NCBI GenBank assembly: GCA_032191485.1
Contig: JAVDOI010000019.1
Span: 8,442,784-8,506,783 of the forward strand
DNA length: 64,000 bases
Reading direction: 5' to 3'
Source: Leptoclinus maculatus
Taxonomy: Eukaryota; Chordata; Actinopteri; Perciformes; Stichaeidae
Shown: positions 22,261 to 34,189 of the stretch, one piece after another
Position numbering within the stretch: position 1 is the first letter of the stretch
Layout of the letters: the number at the start of each line of letters is the position of its first letter
Made by a program: the position numbers and the translations under genes
The notes under the pieces: generated by a model
Database searches by the model: none
Told to the model about the DNA's origin: nothing
Seen by the model: only the letters and a program-made list of their open reading frames with translations

Positions 22261-24940
22261 GGATTACTGCTGCAGTCACGTGGGCCTCTTGCCCCACCCT
22301 GCAAGCTGTCACAGGCAGGCAAGAAGGTCAGTGTAGGGGATGGCAGTGGCTAATGCCCGCTATGACACTGGACTTGAATCATTTCAATACCTATATTTAA
22401 AGATTTAAAAAAAAAAAAGACAAGAAGTACGAAAATATATAATGCATGGTCACAATTGTTCATCTTTTCAAGTCTCACTAAATTAAATCAGGCCCCTGTT
22501 GCTGGGCTAGCTTGTAATTGTTGGTCCTTTTAATGTGGGCCCTTGACCAGCCCACTCGCCAGTGATTTGTGACAGTTTTAAGTTTCGCTGATGCAGGTAA
22601 TTGTGCCGGCGGTGATTATGGAGGAGAGCTTAGGGAAGAGGGCATTGGACCTGGCACAGTGACGTACAGACGTAGCAGAGTTTACTGAGTGGAGGGCCTC
22701 ATTTGGCCACTCGAACCTTGTTACTTAGACATTAAGTGTTGTACGCGGTGTGGCCGTGTGTATGCATTAGTGTGTGTGTCTGCATGCCTGTGTCAGCGCA
22801 GGGTCGCTACACAAGCCAATCAGCGGTGTGTATGGGCCGCTGCACTTCAAACGGGAGCTCTCCACCGTGCAGCACTTCAGTGATTAGCTAAGGTCAATAC
22901 TCAGGTGGAGGACTGGCTTTGGCAGCTCCATTAGTTGTTTAAGTGAGCTATTGCAGCCACATGACTCCTTATGGTTTCGGAAAGCAAGATGTCAAACTAC
23001 AAAGACTCAGAAGTTAGATTTTAATAACTTGAAATGACATTAGCATACAAATATACATTGTACATATTTTTGCAGGGCCGTCTGTTATTACTGTACTTTC
23101 TCTGAAATTCAATTTCCTTTCGAGTAACCAGATTTCATAAAAAAAGTTGAATTGTTTAGCCAATGGAAACATCCAGCTGGAAGGCTACATTAGGTAAAAG
23201 CATCTAGAGATGTACTTCCCAGCAGTGATTTAAAAGAAAAGACAGATTTATGGTACAAACAGGTATGCAGATACACTTGTTTAATTTAGAAAAGGCCTAT
23301 ATTCATATGTGTATTCATATGTGTGAATGCATGTAGACAAACAAGGGAACCTGGGGGTTGCATGCTGACAGCTGGCCCTGTGATTAGACCATGGACTGAT
23401 AATGGAGAGGATTGGTCCTTCTTAGCAGGGCCCCTGAGGATCCTGTTCATGCCCCTAGAGTAGTGTGTGTATGTGTGTGTGTTTATCCCACCGTAAGATG
23501 GTGCTGACTAGAAGATAGAAATAAGAAACAAGATTGACAGCTGATTAAGTGTGTGTAACTAAACCCTGAGTCTCAGCAGAACTTCCTGTTATATTTCCTA
23601 GAAATGGACTTTGATGTTTACATTTGTTGGCGTTGCACTAATTATAAATGACCATGATTCATAGCCTTAGAGATGATTTGATTGTTTCGGCACCAGCAAT
23701 AATCAATATGGAAGGATGGCAATATTAATAACAACAAATAAACATAAAAAAACACATAAATATAAAGAAATTATAATGCATCAAACCATAGTTTCCAAAA
23801 CTGAAATGATAAAGAATTTGCTTTTGAATCGCACTTGTGACATGAACAATCAAATTGACACACCTAATTACAAAGGCATTGAGTCTTTGACATGAGAAGC
23901 CATGCAAGGCCAGAATATGTTGTAAATTTCACTAGTTTCACTTGAATACCTGTATTTATGTGGAATAGGCCCCTGACATTTCCAGTCTACATTTAGTAAT
24001 CAACTTCTGATTAGCAGCGTACCCACTGATGTTAATCACTGACAAAGCATTACCTTTACATTAAGATACTTTTGTCAATGCTGTCCAACAAGGATCGGAG
24101 AATGTCGTTACAAACTGGTCCAATCCCAGCAGACGCATTGCCAGAGCAGTGAAGGAAGTATACATGCGAGGAGGTTGACGATGGGGTCATACAGCTAAGG
24201 TATCATTATAAAAAGGAGGGAGTATATGCTACAAGATACACACGCAAAAAAAAAAAAAACCACACCATCTGTCACATCAGCACAGAGTAGATTAGAGTGT
24301 ACGTAGGAGCTCAGAGGCCGCACTGCTACTGCAGGGAAGCTTAAACTTAGTGAGACTAATTAGACACGCCATTGGCTGGGGAACACGCACAAGTTCCAAT
24401 TAGGAAAGATGGTATGTCAAAAAAAAATTCAGTTTTCTGTTATATATTTCTATTCATCACAAAATAATCCCAACATCTTTTAGAGAGATCACCGGAGTCT
24501 CCAACTGCCCCAAATAGGTTGAAATAAATATCTGTATTTAGAGCTCACTAAACTATTGGGAGTCTATTATATAGGGAGACGTTCAACAAAAGAGACCTTA
24601 TACTGTATATGACTCTATGTAAATTGTTATTTGTGGTGTATTTTTGCTGGTTGATGACGTCATTGGTGAATATGTACCTGTGGCATCTTGAACCCCTGCC
24701 AGTGCCCCAACAGCAGCTGCTGTCTCTGCCAGGACAATCTGCCCTCCGCCTTGTAGAGTGGCCTCTGCCAACGTCGCTACAGCGTGGGCTGCTGCCTCAC
24801 TGCAACACACAAGAACACACGCACACATCCAGTACCAGTGTACACAAAAAAAACACAGGAAAATTAACATTTTCTGTTAATAAACACATATGAGATGGAT
24901 GTACTCTTAAGCTTCCAGATACAATCATTGGTACAAAGCA

Positions 24941-24989
<49 letters not shown>

Positions 24990-27900
24990 GTCAGCTCACA
25001 AAGGCAAGGGTTATTATAGAGAGGGGTGAAGAGGTAGGAGTGTATGAGCTGTAAGAGGCTTTTCTAGTCTGGACTTATAGAGAATCTGTCACATCTCCCG
25101 AAAGGCCAGGTGCTACGGGTCTAACAAAGCAGTTTTATTGACCAAATCTACCCGGTGGAATTACCACGAGCCTATTACCGCCCCCAGCTTCGTTATGAAC
25201 TAATGGAACGGTTCACAGCTTGGCTGATAATCACATCTGAGATAGAACTTCATAGACGGTCAGATAAGGGGAGGCGGAGCTACGAGAGTGCAGACAGGAG
25301 GCAGTAAGCAGTAATGGTGCACTCACACGGTTGTAAGTGGATGACACCCAAATGGATTGTTGTTCAGTGAGGCAATAGCAGTAAAAATCTGGCAACATTG
25401 GTAAAATAATTCCTATCGAGCCTTGAATACAGATATTGAATTCTGATTATTCTTGCCGTCATATTGGTGTCACTTTTGTAGTTTTCCTTCTTAGCAGTAA
25501 ATATTTTGTTGTTTGTTACCTCAGTAAACATTGTAATCATGAGTTTATGGCCTCGTTGACTAGTTTTAAGTCTTCTTCAATACAGGGTATGCTTTAGGGC
25601 GGGGCTACTCTGTGATTGACAGGTCGCTACCACAGCGTTGGCAGCTCCAGGTGTTTTCATCTTAGAACTTCAACCCTTTCACGGTGCGTTTTCAGTTCAT
25701 GAAAGTTAGGTTTTTGGTTGCCTAAAAATGTCTTAGTCAGCATTTAGTTGCATGTGTACGCCTCTCGTATCACTTCCAGGTTGCAAAAAGCCAAGATGGA
25801 GCTGGCCAAAATGCCGAACTCAAATGGCAATCCATGTCCACACACAGCAGAAGAGATAGTGGGAGAAAGAGGCTCTATTCTCCCTCTGGAGCTGGGAAGC
25901 AGAGACAAAATGTTCCAGAGCCTGTGGAGCAGAGAGCCCGGAGTAGCTCGGCGCGGGTAAACAGGGGAGGGGAGGGGAAGGAGGACTCAGGTGGGTGCAG
26001 GTAACAAGCCCCAATGGGACATACCCATACACATCTGAAATGATCGCCTTGACAATACTGCAGTGAAGAACCAGCCAACATGCGAGCGTCTCAGCAAGTC
26101 TGACTGATTCATCTGGCAAGTTTAAAACCTTTTGATGACAATATGAAAGATCAGGAACATAAAAGATGTAGATCAGGAAGTGGCGACAGGAAGTTAGAGC
26201 TCTACAGGTTTTAGTTGCAGTCAAAGACCACCTTCAACCTGCTGTACTGTTGCGTTGTAATCGGATCCTGCAGAAACGTGGGGCCTCCATGGGACATGAT
26301 TCAAGATCCTATGGTAGATCCCACCTGAATAGAATTGTGTGTCGCTGATTTCCCTCCAGAAAAGCATTACACCAACAACAATCCCTGTGATTCTCCTATT
26401 ACTAGAGTGGCCGCAGGTAAGACATCCGTCACCGATAGTAATACGACTGAAAACAAGACTATTTCCAGAAGCCGCAGACAAGCCTGTTGCTTTTAGTCGC
26501 ACTACGAAGCAATCAAACATTTAACACATGCACTAGTGTTTTTCATAGTAAACAAAATTGTACTGAGTCATTAGCACATGGACGTGTGAGCCCTGCCTCT
26601 AATCAAAGCTACAGGCTAATTAATTAGATGCTGAACTAGGATGAGAGGCAGTTGACTCGTCCTCCGGGGGGACGCCGGTAACCTGCCCCCGACAGTTGTG
26701 CCATTCTCATCCAGTTGTCAGGGCTGCCTGAATAAATTATGGATTCTTCTTACTGTGATGTTTGCTGGCTTCACCACCAGTAACCGAAGACCCTTGAGGA
26801 TTGTGTCGTTGCCGTCAGCCATACAAAGTCAACTAAACAACATCAAGATGCTATTTACTTCTAACTTTAACAGCCATGTTCCCCTAAAGCCGTAAAAACG
26901 TATTCACTCCTCCCACCCTCACCTGTTAAGCGCCATTGTGACTGTGGCTCCGTGATGCATTTCGTGACTGGCAGCTATAGCGGCTTCTGCCAGGGATGCT
27001 ACTGCCTGCGTGGCCTCTGAGGCGTGAGTGGTTTGGATTGTCATCTCGCCGCCCTGGAGGGTGGCCCAGTTCTGCTCCACCTGCAGAGGGAAAATATATA
27101 ATTTCACAAGGAAAACAAATGAGTATCTGAGGTTAGGCGATACAGATTGTGTGACACTGACTGTTACTGTTATTGGATGGTTGGTTATCTGGCTCGTGTT
27201 TTGATTTTGTGGTGCTGAACGGAGAGCTCCCGTGTGAGTGCGCTTTACACCCTAAATTTGCTGCAGTCTTGTTTCTTAGGCACACGTCTTATTCGATCTA
27301 TCAAGTGTATTACTACAGTCCTGTGTGTGGTAAATAAATGTGTGTTGTAGTAATAAAAAAGTGATTTGTGGGCATGTGTATTGCACATGAGGTTGTACCT
27401 CTCCATCAGTGACGGTGGTGTAGTTGACCTGCGCAACCGTCACACCGGGCAGCTCTGAGGCATCTGCCAAGGTGGCAACTGTGTGTCCTGTGCCAACCTG
27501 AGAGAAAAGGGGTGCAGTCAGAAAAAAGGATGAAGAATTGCTGAAAAAGATTGGGATTTGTAAAAGTGCACAAGTACTAAAAATGTACCTGGATGAGCGA
27601 GACCGTTCCATCGGGGTTGTTGACGGTCTGTACCACAGTTTGTTGGGGCACGAGGTGAGCGATACTCTGCGCAGTGGTCATATGGTGATGGGTGGTTGTC
27701 GTTGTTACATGATCTTCAAAAGCATACAAGAGATCCTCGCGGCCATGCTGCTTGTAGCAGTTCTTGACGATGGTCCGCAACGCCTGCGTCCAAGACACCT
27801 TTGGGAAACATAAATACAAGTTAATACGGCAAGTTATTCTACGAATTTATTCTAAGAACAAATGCCAAAAGTATGATGTCATTACTGCAGTATTTCTCTC

Positions 27901-29881
27901 ACCCTCTGTTTCTGCTCCTCCGTGCGGACGTCACTGCGGACGTTGGCCCACGGGATGTCCTCTGGCCACCACACTGGCTTGCAGCTCTCCTTACCCCAGC
28001 CGGGCTTCCCTCGGCCCGTCGAGTACTTCAGCATCTCGGGGATGAACGCCCGCAGCTGGGCCTGAGGCAAAGGGAGAGAGAGATGCGTGGAGAAAAGAGA
28101 TGATACAGACACCAAAACTCCAAAAGTGGAAAGCCGCAGTGTGTCTCTCTGAGAACACGCATAAGGTCACACGCCCTTGAGCGAGGCAACAGGGGGGGCG
28201 CGTATCGACCGGGAACCCGCTGACGGGTGCTGAGGTGGTCACGGCCTGCAAATAGAAACGGGCTTTCTAAAAAGGAGAACGATGCGATCGTGTTTATTAA
28301 CGGACCGATCTATGGCCGTGGCTCCAGCCCGATGTGTCAGACAGACACCATGGGAACATACGGGGCGAACCAACGCAGTTCAGCAGTCAACCTGTCCTCG
28401 CGCAAAGGCTCCGGGACACTCAGCCAAAGTGTGAACAAGGACAAGCTGGCCAATATTGTAAAAAAGAAAATCAAAGTCAAACAAAAACATTTTTTTTGGG
28501 ATTTACTTTGGTCACTCATGACGTGTGCTACATTATGGACTCGAGTTAGTGTTTCATTATTGTGCATTGACTGTATCAGTGAGTGCTGGTCATCTTTATT
28601 TGAGTGAACCATTCACAGTACGGGAGCCAGGCGGTCTTTAGTGCAGGTCGCTGGAACTAAAGAAAAGCTGCTGTAATTGTGGGCTGATTGCTTCGTCCTG
28701 GAGTCAAGAGACCAGCACTCAAATAGCACGTCCATGCTTCAGAGCCAGGATGGAGCTACTACCAATTATATATTTGATATGTCTTTAAACTACTGATTGC
28801 TTTGTCTGCCATGTTGCATGAGAGGCTTCCATAATTTTGCACTGTGCCCCATAGCAAGGAATGAGGGGGGGGGGGTCCTTAATCTAATCTGATTTGCTTG
28901 CTATTGATCATCCGCCAGCATACACACTTCCCGTGTGTGGCAGTGGGCGGCATGCCTATCCCCTCACCATCACCACTTCCAGAACAAGCATGCTGTCACA
29001 CTCACCCGCAGGCTGGGGTGGGGTTTAGTGCCAGTGTCCTCAGTGCCCTGGTAATATGCAAGCATCACCGGGGGGGGATTATATTGCACAATGAGGCACT
29101 GCAGCGTCTGCCTGCCTTGACATCACGGGCTAAATTTGGTGCCGGGAGAAATAAATCCATCCCTCCCCCCCCCCCCCTTAGACCCCCCCTTTTCTTAACT
29201 CACAATCACAAACCACCTCTACACAGAGACGTGTCAAAATGGACCGTGATAGAAAATGGATGGTCAATCCTTAATCACACCGGCTTTGTAAAAACACATC
29301 CGGTGGCTGCAGTAAAGGGGCTTCACTTCAGCCCAACACTTGGCATGCTGACAGAACAACTTGGATTAACCCCAGAAAGACGGGCTTAGTAGCAAAAAAG
29401 ATGCTTGCATTTCCACCTGTGGCTCATCCATGTGTGGATGCATGTGTGCTAGGGCCAGATGGCCTAATTACAGTGGCTAGTGAGTTAAGTGGCATGTTGT
29501 GCTCGCACCCACCACTCCACCCCCCTCCCGTCCTAATCCTCCAAGCAATGGTTCAATCAGCATTTAGGAAGGTCCCTGGTCCTAACAAGGCTAGGGGGTA
29601 TTTATGGGCTCAGGCTAGACCCAGGATCACCTGCTACAGATGCTCCATATATATATATCGGACTGGCCAGGGCCTCTGCCGGCGTCACTAAACTTTACTT
29701 GGGGTTTCTTCAGCTGTGTAAAAACCTACTGCAGGTGTCTGCATAGAAGAAGGCCTTGCTGATAAGGATGAGGAGTGCAAAGTCTGAATTAGCTCCCTTT
29801 CATTGCAGAGTTCTCATTTTCACATTTGCCAACGTTGATCAACCTTTCCAGGGACCGGACAACATCCCGTCTCCAACACTT

Positions 29882-29914
<33 letters not shown>

Positions 29915-32147
29915 CTAAAAACACCCACCTACACACCTTTCCAGCTGGCTTGGCCAAGCTGAGTGAGGCAACATGTTACTCGTGATAATCTCATCCTACA
30001 ACCTCCAGAAAAACAAGCACAAACTAACCCCTGCCCTCCCGAGGACACACCAGGCCCTGGGATTGGCTACCGCGCTCCCAGGGGGGGGGGGGTGAGGACC
30101 GTCTCTCAGGGCCACGGTCATGCCGGCTACTCTGACGATGATCCTGACAATGCGTCAGCAGCACTGGGACGGAAGAGTAAACAAGCCGGGTTCCCTCGGG
30201 TGAAGAGAGTACTCAAGCTGCAAATGGTGCTACGGTTGCAGTGTAAGATCTAGCAGTGATCAGCGTACTGTGCACATCCTCTCGCTGATCACTGGTACCA
30301 CAGCGAGTCTAGCAAAGAGAGGAGACACTACCGATGCATCGGGCTTACTGTCCGCCTGAGTAACAATGTCGAAGTCCCACTTTACCAAGAAATAATTACT
30401 GGTTAAACATGCATGAATCAAACTAATCAAGTGAAACAGCTGACATGTAATAGTTAACCGTGATTCGTATACAATTTCTAGCTACACTCACATAAAACAC
30501 AAACTGCGACGCTGATTTGTTGCCAACTGGTGCCCTCTGCTGGGACTGCCGACATTGTGTTTCGGACTTGTCGGTTTTCGACAAAGGAACAGCTGTTTAA
30601 TGGACCATATTGTGTTGGACCATAATAGATGAGCAGAGAGAGAGAGTATTGAGCCTGACCTGGGTCATCTTGTCCACAGAGACAGGTATGCCATCAATGG
30701 TGAGGGGGGGCAGCTCTGAGGCCATGTCTCCACCAGGAGGGGCATGTTCAGCCAGAGCGTTCTCCAGATCCTCCAATATCATGCCCTTATACTTCCTCAC
30801 CTGGAGGATAGAAAAACAGTTTTAGTTCAGTGCCGTAGCTATTTGCTAATTGGTTTGACTTACTTTTGGATGATCATTTAACATTTGAGTCACATATCAA
30901 GTGAAACACAAGTAATTGCTAATAACGGCTGACTGTAACACTCACCACGTTCTCCAGAGGAGCAGCACCAAACACCTTGAACACGGGGTTGGGTTTGGAG
31001 GGAGAGATGCACAGCACGATGGCCTGTTGGCCCACTCTGGTGGTGTACTCATCCAGGGTGGCTCGCAGTTTCCTGTAAGCAAACACCATCGTTTACCTTC
31101 TGGTTCACAGTACGAGTACAACACCAACTCTGTCTGAGAGTAAACAATGATCTCTGTCATTTTAACTATTGAGAGGAAAATACATGGCTGAGGTATAAAG
31201 GACTTTTGGCCTGTTGGGTGTCTTAAGCTCACCTGAGCAGACGAGTCTGCTGCCTCTTGCGGATGGAGGGGTTGGATTCAAAGACGTGAGGCCTCTTTCT
31301 TTTCTTACCAGTTGCCACGGCCGCAGCCGCTGCCATGCCTACTGGCCCTGAGAGAGAGAGAGAGAGCATTTTTGATTGTTAGTGAAAGTAGAGGCTAGTA
31401 ATCAGAATGAAGGATATTTTCTAGATCGTCTTTGAATGCTGTTTTTTTTCCTCTCTGCTTTCAATAATAGTCTTGAATGTACAGCCTACAAGATTCAATC
31501 TCATTTTAGTTTTTTTTAAAAGGATGAAAGTGAGATTTAAAATAGGCACCATTTGAGAGAGAGAGAGAGAAAGAGAATTGTCAAAACAGTCTACTGGCAC
31601 CACCTGCTGTTCAGTGAAAAGCATTACATAAAATCATCTGCTTGTCTGCCAGACATTGGTTTGGGAAAACTCCTTAAGTGTTCTTGGATGCTTCTTATCG
31701 AATAAAACCCACTCCCACTAACTTGGATCCACACAAATGCTCTCGCTACTGGGTCGAGTCTAGATGTACCTGCGGCCGCCAGGTGTGCGGTGATCTCATC
31801 CGTGCCAGCCGAGTTGAGGATGTCCGTGTCGTCATAAGGATCGTCATCTGGCGAAGACGTCGAGTCTTCCTCAGCGCTCATCATGGATGCTTCGGTAAAG
31901 GTGGCGACATGTACCTATACACAGTAACGATCCAAGTAGAATTAGTTTAAATCCACTGAGTCTACCAATCTAACTAGCTGTAAAAATGTTTTTAAATATC
32001 GTGTGAATAGTGGGAAGAAGGACGCGCGTCTCTTCGTCCTTCCTGATTTCCACTGTTCAACTATTCTGCTTGTAAGTGCACCTGATGAACTTGTTGGCTG
32101 ACGGCGCTGGCCTCGATGGTGGTCATGTGAACGACGTGCTCATCCAT
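21896..32147 (-). CDS. nrf1: nrf1, nuclear respiratory factor 1 (11 coding exons, 500 aa)
   Basis: Joined minus-strand exons: 32147-32082, 31914-31770, 31347-31233, 31072-30946, 30800-30660, 28061-27903, 27798-27589, 27497-27399, 27080-26923, 24799-24678, 22056-21896. Every intron is GT-AG, all phases agree, and the product is 500 residues with no break, against about 503 in human NRF1. Visible parts in order: an acidic Ser/Asp N-terminus (about 30-60); a basic nuclear-localisation stretch beginning KKRKRPHVFES at residue 85; the conserved DNA-binding and dimerisation domain (about 105-300, containing KPGWGKESCKP, WWPEDIPWANVRSDVRTEEQ and SWTQALRTIVKNCYKQHGRE); and a long Ala/Val/Thr/Gln-rich transactivation region ending EVVTLEQ. 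The family binds palindromic GCGCATGCGC-type sites as a homodimer and activates nuclear genes for respiratory-chain function. It is distinct from NFE2L1, which is also called Nrf1. The start is the ATG at 32147-32145, whose product opens MDEHVVHMTTIEA, matching the family N-terminus. Confidence 0.97.
22229..22258. repeat. (GT)15 microsatellite in nrf1 intron 10
   Basis: Fifteen GT units about 170 bases before the terminal nrf1 exon on the gene strand, where they read as CA. Confidence 0.95.
24678..24799 (-). CDS. nrf1: nrf1 coding exon 10 (aa 407-448)
   Basis: Encodes SEAAAHAVATLAEATLQGGG through GALAGVQDATG. It reads QIVLAETAAAVGAL, about two residues shorter than the mammalian QIVLSGETAAAVGAL. 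The acceptor TTGCAG is preceded by GTGTG repeats. Confidence 0.96.
24945..24986. repeat. (AC)21 microsatellite in nrf1 intron 9
   Basis: Twenty-one AC units about 150 bases upstream of nrf1 exon 10 on the gene strand. Confidence 0.95.
25585..25835 (+). repeat. Teleost dispersed repeat in nrf1 intron 9
   Basis: The stretch from GGGCGGGGCTACTCTGTGATTGACAGG is split here across 25599-25623. It continues through TTCATGAAAGTTAGGTTTT to CAAGATGGAGCTGGCCAAAATGCC, and resembles from memory a common fish interspersed repeat with the GGCCAAAATGCCGAACTC block. Its class was not determined. It lies between nrf1 exons 9 and 10. Confidence 0.5.
26923..27080 (-). CDS. nrf1: nrf1 coding exon 9 (aa 355-407)
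   Basis: Encodes VEQNWATLQGGEMTIQTTHA through HGATVTMALN and ends with AG of a split Ser codon before GTGAGGG. Confidence 0.97.
27399..27497 (-). CDS. nrf1: nrf1 coding exon 8 (aa 322-354)
   Basis: A symmetric 99-base exon encoding VGTGHTVATLADASELPGVT and ending VTDGE. It could be skipped without a frameshift. It belongs to the transactivation region. Confidence 0.95.
27589..27798 (-). CDS. nrf1: nrf1 coding exon 7 (aa 252-321)
   Basis: Begins VSWTQALRTIVKNCYKQHGR and ends DGTVSLIQ. It carries a Thr/His-rich insert (VTTTTTHHHMTTAQ) where mammals have a Gln/Thr-rich spacer. Confidence 0.97.
27903..28061 (-). CDS. nrf1: nrf1 coding exon 6 (aa 199-251)
   Basis: Encodes AQLRAFIPEMLKYSTGRGKP through RSDVRTEEQKQR, the most conserved core of the DNA-binding domain. 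The acceptor is CCTCAG|GCCCAG and the donor AGG|GTGAGAG. Confidence 0.97.
29883..29912. repeat. (AC)15 microsatellite in nrf1 intron 5
   Basis: Fifteen AC units within the 2.6 kb intron between exons 5 and 6. Confidence 0.95.
30660..30800 (-). CDS. nrf1: nrf1 coding exon 5 (aa 152-198)
   Basis: Encodes VRKYKGMILEDLENALAEHA through PPLTIDGIPVSVDKMTQ. The middle (PPGGDMASE) is the divergent stretch relative to mammals. The following intron, to exon 6, is about 2.6 kb. Confidence 0.97.
30946..31072 (-). CDS. nrf1: nrf1 coding exon 4 (aa 109-151)
   Basis: Encodes KLRATLDEYTTRVGQQAIVL through FGAAPLENV, the first part of the DNA-binding domain. The donor is GTG|GTGAGTG, a strong match. Confidence 0.97.
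31233..31347 (-). CDS. nrf1: nrf1 coding exon 3 (aa 71-109), nuclear localisation signal
   Basis: The acceptor follows a TCTC repeat (CTCTCAG|GG). The exon encodes GPVGMAAAAAVATG, then the basic stretch KKRKRPHVFESNPSIRKRQ, and ends within an Arg codon (AG|GTGAGC). Confidence 0.97.
31770..31914 (-). CDS. nrf1: nrf1 coding exon 2 (aa 23-70, phase 1 end)
   Basis: The acceptor is TATAG|GTACATG and the donor is GCAG|GTACAT. It encodes VHVATFTEAS followed by an acidic Ser/Asp run (SAEEDSTSSPDDDPYDD). This run corresponds to the casein-kinase-type phosphorylated N-terminal segment known in mammalian NRF1. Confidence 0.95.
32082..32147 (-). CDS. nrf1: nrf1 coding exon 1 (aa 1-22)
   Basis: Codes for the N-terminus up to SQQVHQ. 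It ends at CAG|GTGCAC, a weak donor because position +5 is A and not G. The exon extends upstream as 5' UTR to an unresolved acceptor at about 32,160-32,175. Two CAG trinucleotides there could serve. Confidence 0.9.
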
Positions 32148-32374
32148 TGTTAGGCCACCTGGTCTACACAGCTGGATCCACGGTAAAAAGACTGGGGAGA
32201 GAAAGAGGAAAAGAAGAGATGCAGCATGAGAAACTGTTGTTTACCCCTAAATGTAATCTATTCATTAATGGCACAGGACTCGTATGGGGAGTAATTCCTG
32301 CTTCATTGGCTACTGATATACATCTTAGCAGATGCATGTTATTGCATACATTGTTGGGCTGTCTCGGCTGACAC

Positions 32375-32870
32375 GTCTCTTCAGTGTCGCGTGGCGGTTG
32401 GGGAAAGTGCCTGTGGAGTGGTGGTTTCCATTTTAAAAAAAAGGGGGACCAGAGAGTGTGCTCCAGGTGTCGGGGTATCACACTGCTCAGCCTCCCCGGG
32501 AGAGTTTGAGGCTCTGACCAGTTGTCTAACCTCGGATTCAGGAGGAGCCATGCGGATTTCGTCCTGGCCGTGGAACAGTGGACCAACTCTTTACGCTTGC
32601 AGGTCTGTTCTAGGGGTTTGCCCATCTAGTCTACATGTGTAGACGGCCTACGACCGAGTCCCCCGGGGAGACCTGAGGGGGGGGTACTGGGGGAATACGG
32701 GGTACAGTCCTTATATGACCAAAGTGAGAGCTGTGTCCGGATACTCGGCACAATGTTTCCAGTGCGTGTTGGCCTCCGCCAGGGTTGTCCCTCGTCACCA
32801 ATCCCGTTTGTGATTTTCATGGACACACCGCGACCCGGCCCTGGATAAGCAGAAGCTAATGGATGGATGG
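32375..32870 (+). mobile_element. L2-like LINE fragment with (ATGG)n tail
   Basis: A broken reverse-transcriptase segment on the plus strand, antisense to nrf1 and upstream of its start codon. Recognisable pieces are VAVGESACGVVVS (32.38 kb), then TAYDRVPRG (about 32.64 kb, the RT palm A block), then the LRQGCPSS-like block near 32.77 kb. It jumps from there straight to the element's 3' tail (GACCCGGCCCTGGATAAGC, followed by ATGGATGGATGGATGG). Frameshifts separate the blocks and at least the RT domain C and thumb are deleted. Confidence 0.75.
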
Positions 32871-34189
32871 ATGGGCAATGATGTAACATGTCCTCAAAAT
32901 CTACCATTATCTATATTGGAAGATGTGCTTATAAACATATGATGACATACCTACGTCATTCTGATCACACATAATTGGAATGAAATATAAATGAATCAGA
33001 CATACTGCCTGGTACGTTAATCTGCAAATATTAGTGTATTTATGTAAACTCCATGAATGCAAAAGACCGTTAAACTTAAGCAATTTAATTACAAAACTGC
33101 AACCACTGCTGCTCTACCTCCTAGATAGCTTCCTACTGCATCACTGTAATGATGAAAATATTTTATTTTCCAATTTATTATGTGTTAAATCATAGGTGTT
33201 TACCAGAAATTGCCTAACAAAATAGCATTCAACACATTATAGACATTAATATATATTGATTAGCACTACTTAGATACTTCAAATCATCCAAAAGGTAATT
33301 TCTGACACTATATGCAAGTAAAGTCTAAATGTAGTCAGTTTGAGACAGTGAAAGTGTCTCTTTATTCATTAGTGAAGAGCATCTGTGTGTTGTGTGTGGT
33401 ATATATATATATATGGATTATGTATTTCTACAGATCTGTTCCATACACGATTGTTTTGAGAGACTTGGACATTGTTGATGTTACCCACCAATGCATAAGG
33501 AGTCTAAGTTGTGTCATATACACCAGCCAGACAGGTTTAATGGCATGAAATATCTCCTGTAACGACTCCACAGACTGTATCTGCTGGTTGAATCAATGGG
33601 ATGATGCACGAATCGGTGCACGACTCGACAATAACATTGGTGTTTAACCATACCCATGGCCTACAAACAGGCAAATTCCCCATCACCTAGTAAGAAACGT
33701 TATGCAAAAATACATCTGTATTAAATAGGCAACGTTCCTGCTCATGCAGTACAGTAATGTTAGTCGACTCGCTTGACAACGACTACCAAACAGAGCTAAG
33801 CTAGCACTGTACTACATTTGGCTAATACGCTAGCTAGCTAACCATTTGGCGGTGTAGCTTCGATCATCTGAATGGACATTAGCTGTGATCGTGAGCAGCA
33901 ACAATGTCCCGATGTTCGGACACTGAACAAAAATGCATTCAGTGTGCAATGGAGGGCAACGGTTAAAGCTCGGTAGCACAGAAGCTAGGTTAGCATGAAA
34001 CCCGCGCAATATGAAACAAAACAGAGCGGTACAACAGGCCCAGCGGCCTGCACGTCTTCCACAGCTATTCTACTCTTTATGAGCTTGTTGTCGATACGCG
34101 CCTAGAACAGGATTCTTCACAAAAGCCAGAAATGCATCAAAAACCGTGTTCCGGTCAACATCACAACAATCTGCATCTTTCAACCCCCA

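Noticed and set aside
25820..26224. 134-codon minus-strand frame in nrf1 intron 9
   Set aside because: It has no continuity with the nrf1 reading frame, no matching splice sites and no resemblance, and it overlaps a dispersed repeat.
28898..29389. 163-codon plus-strand frame in nrf1 intron 5
   Set aside because: It lies wholly in an intron on the opposite strand, includes a C-run-encoded proline stretch, and has no family resemblance.
31535..31560. miR-29-like word (TAGGCACCATTTGAGAG)
   Set aside because: It differs from the miR-29 seed by an inserted G and has no pairing arm, so it is not a hairpin.
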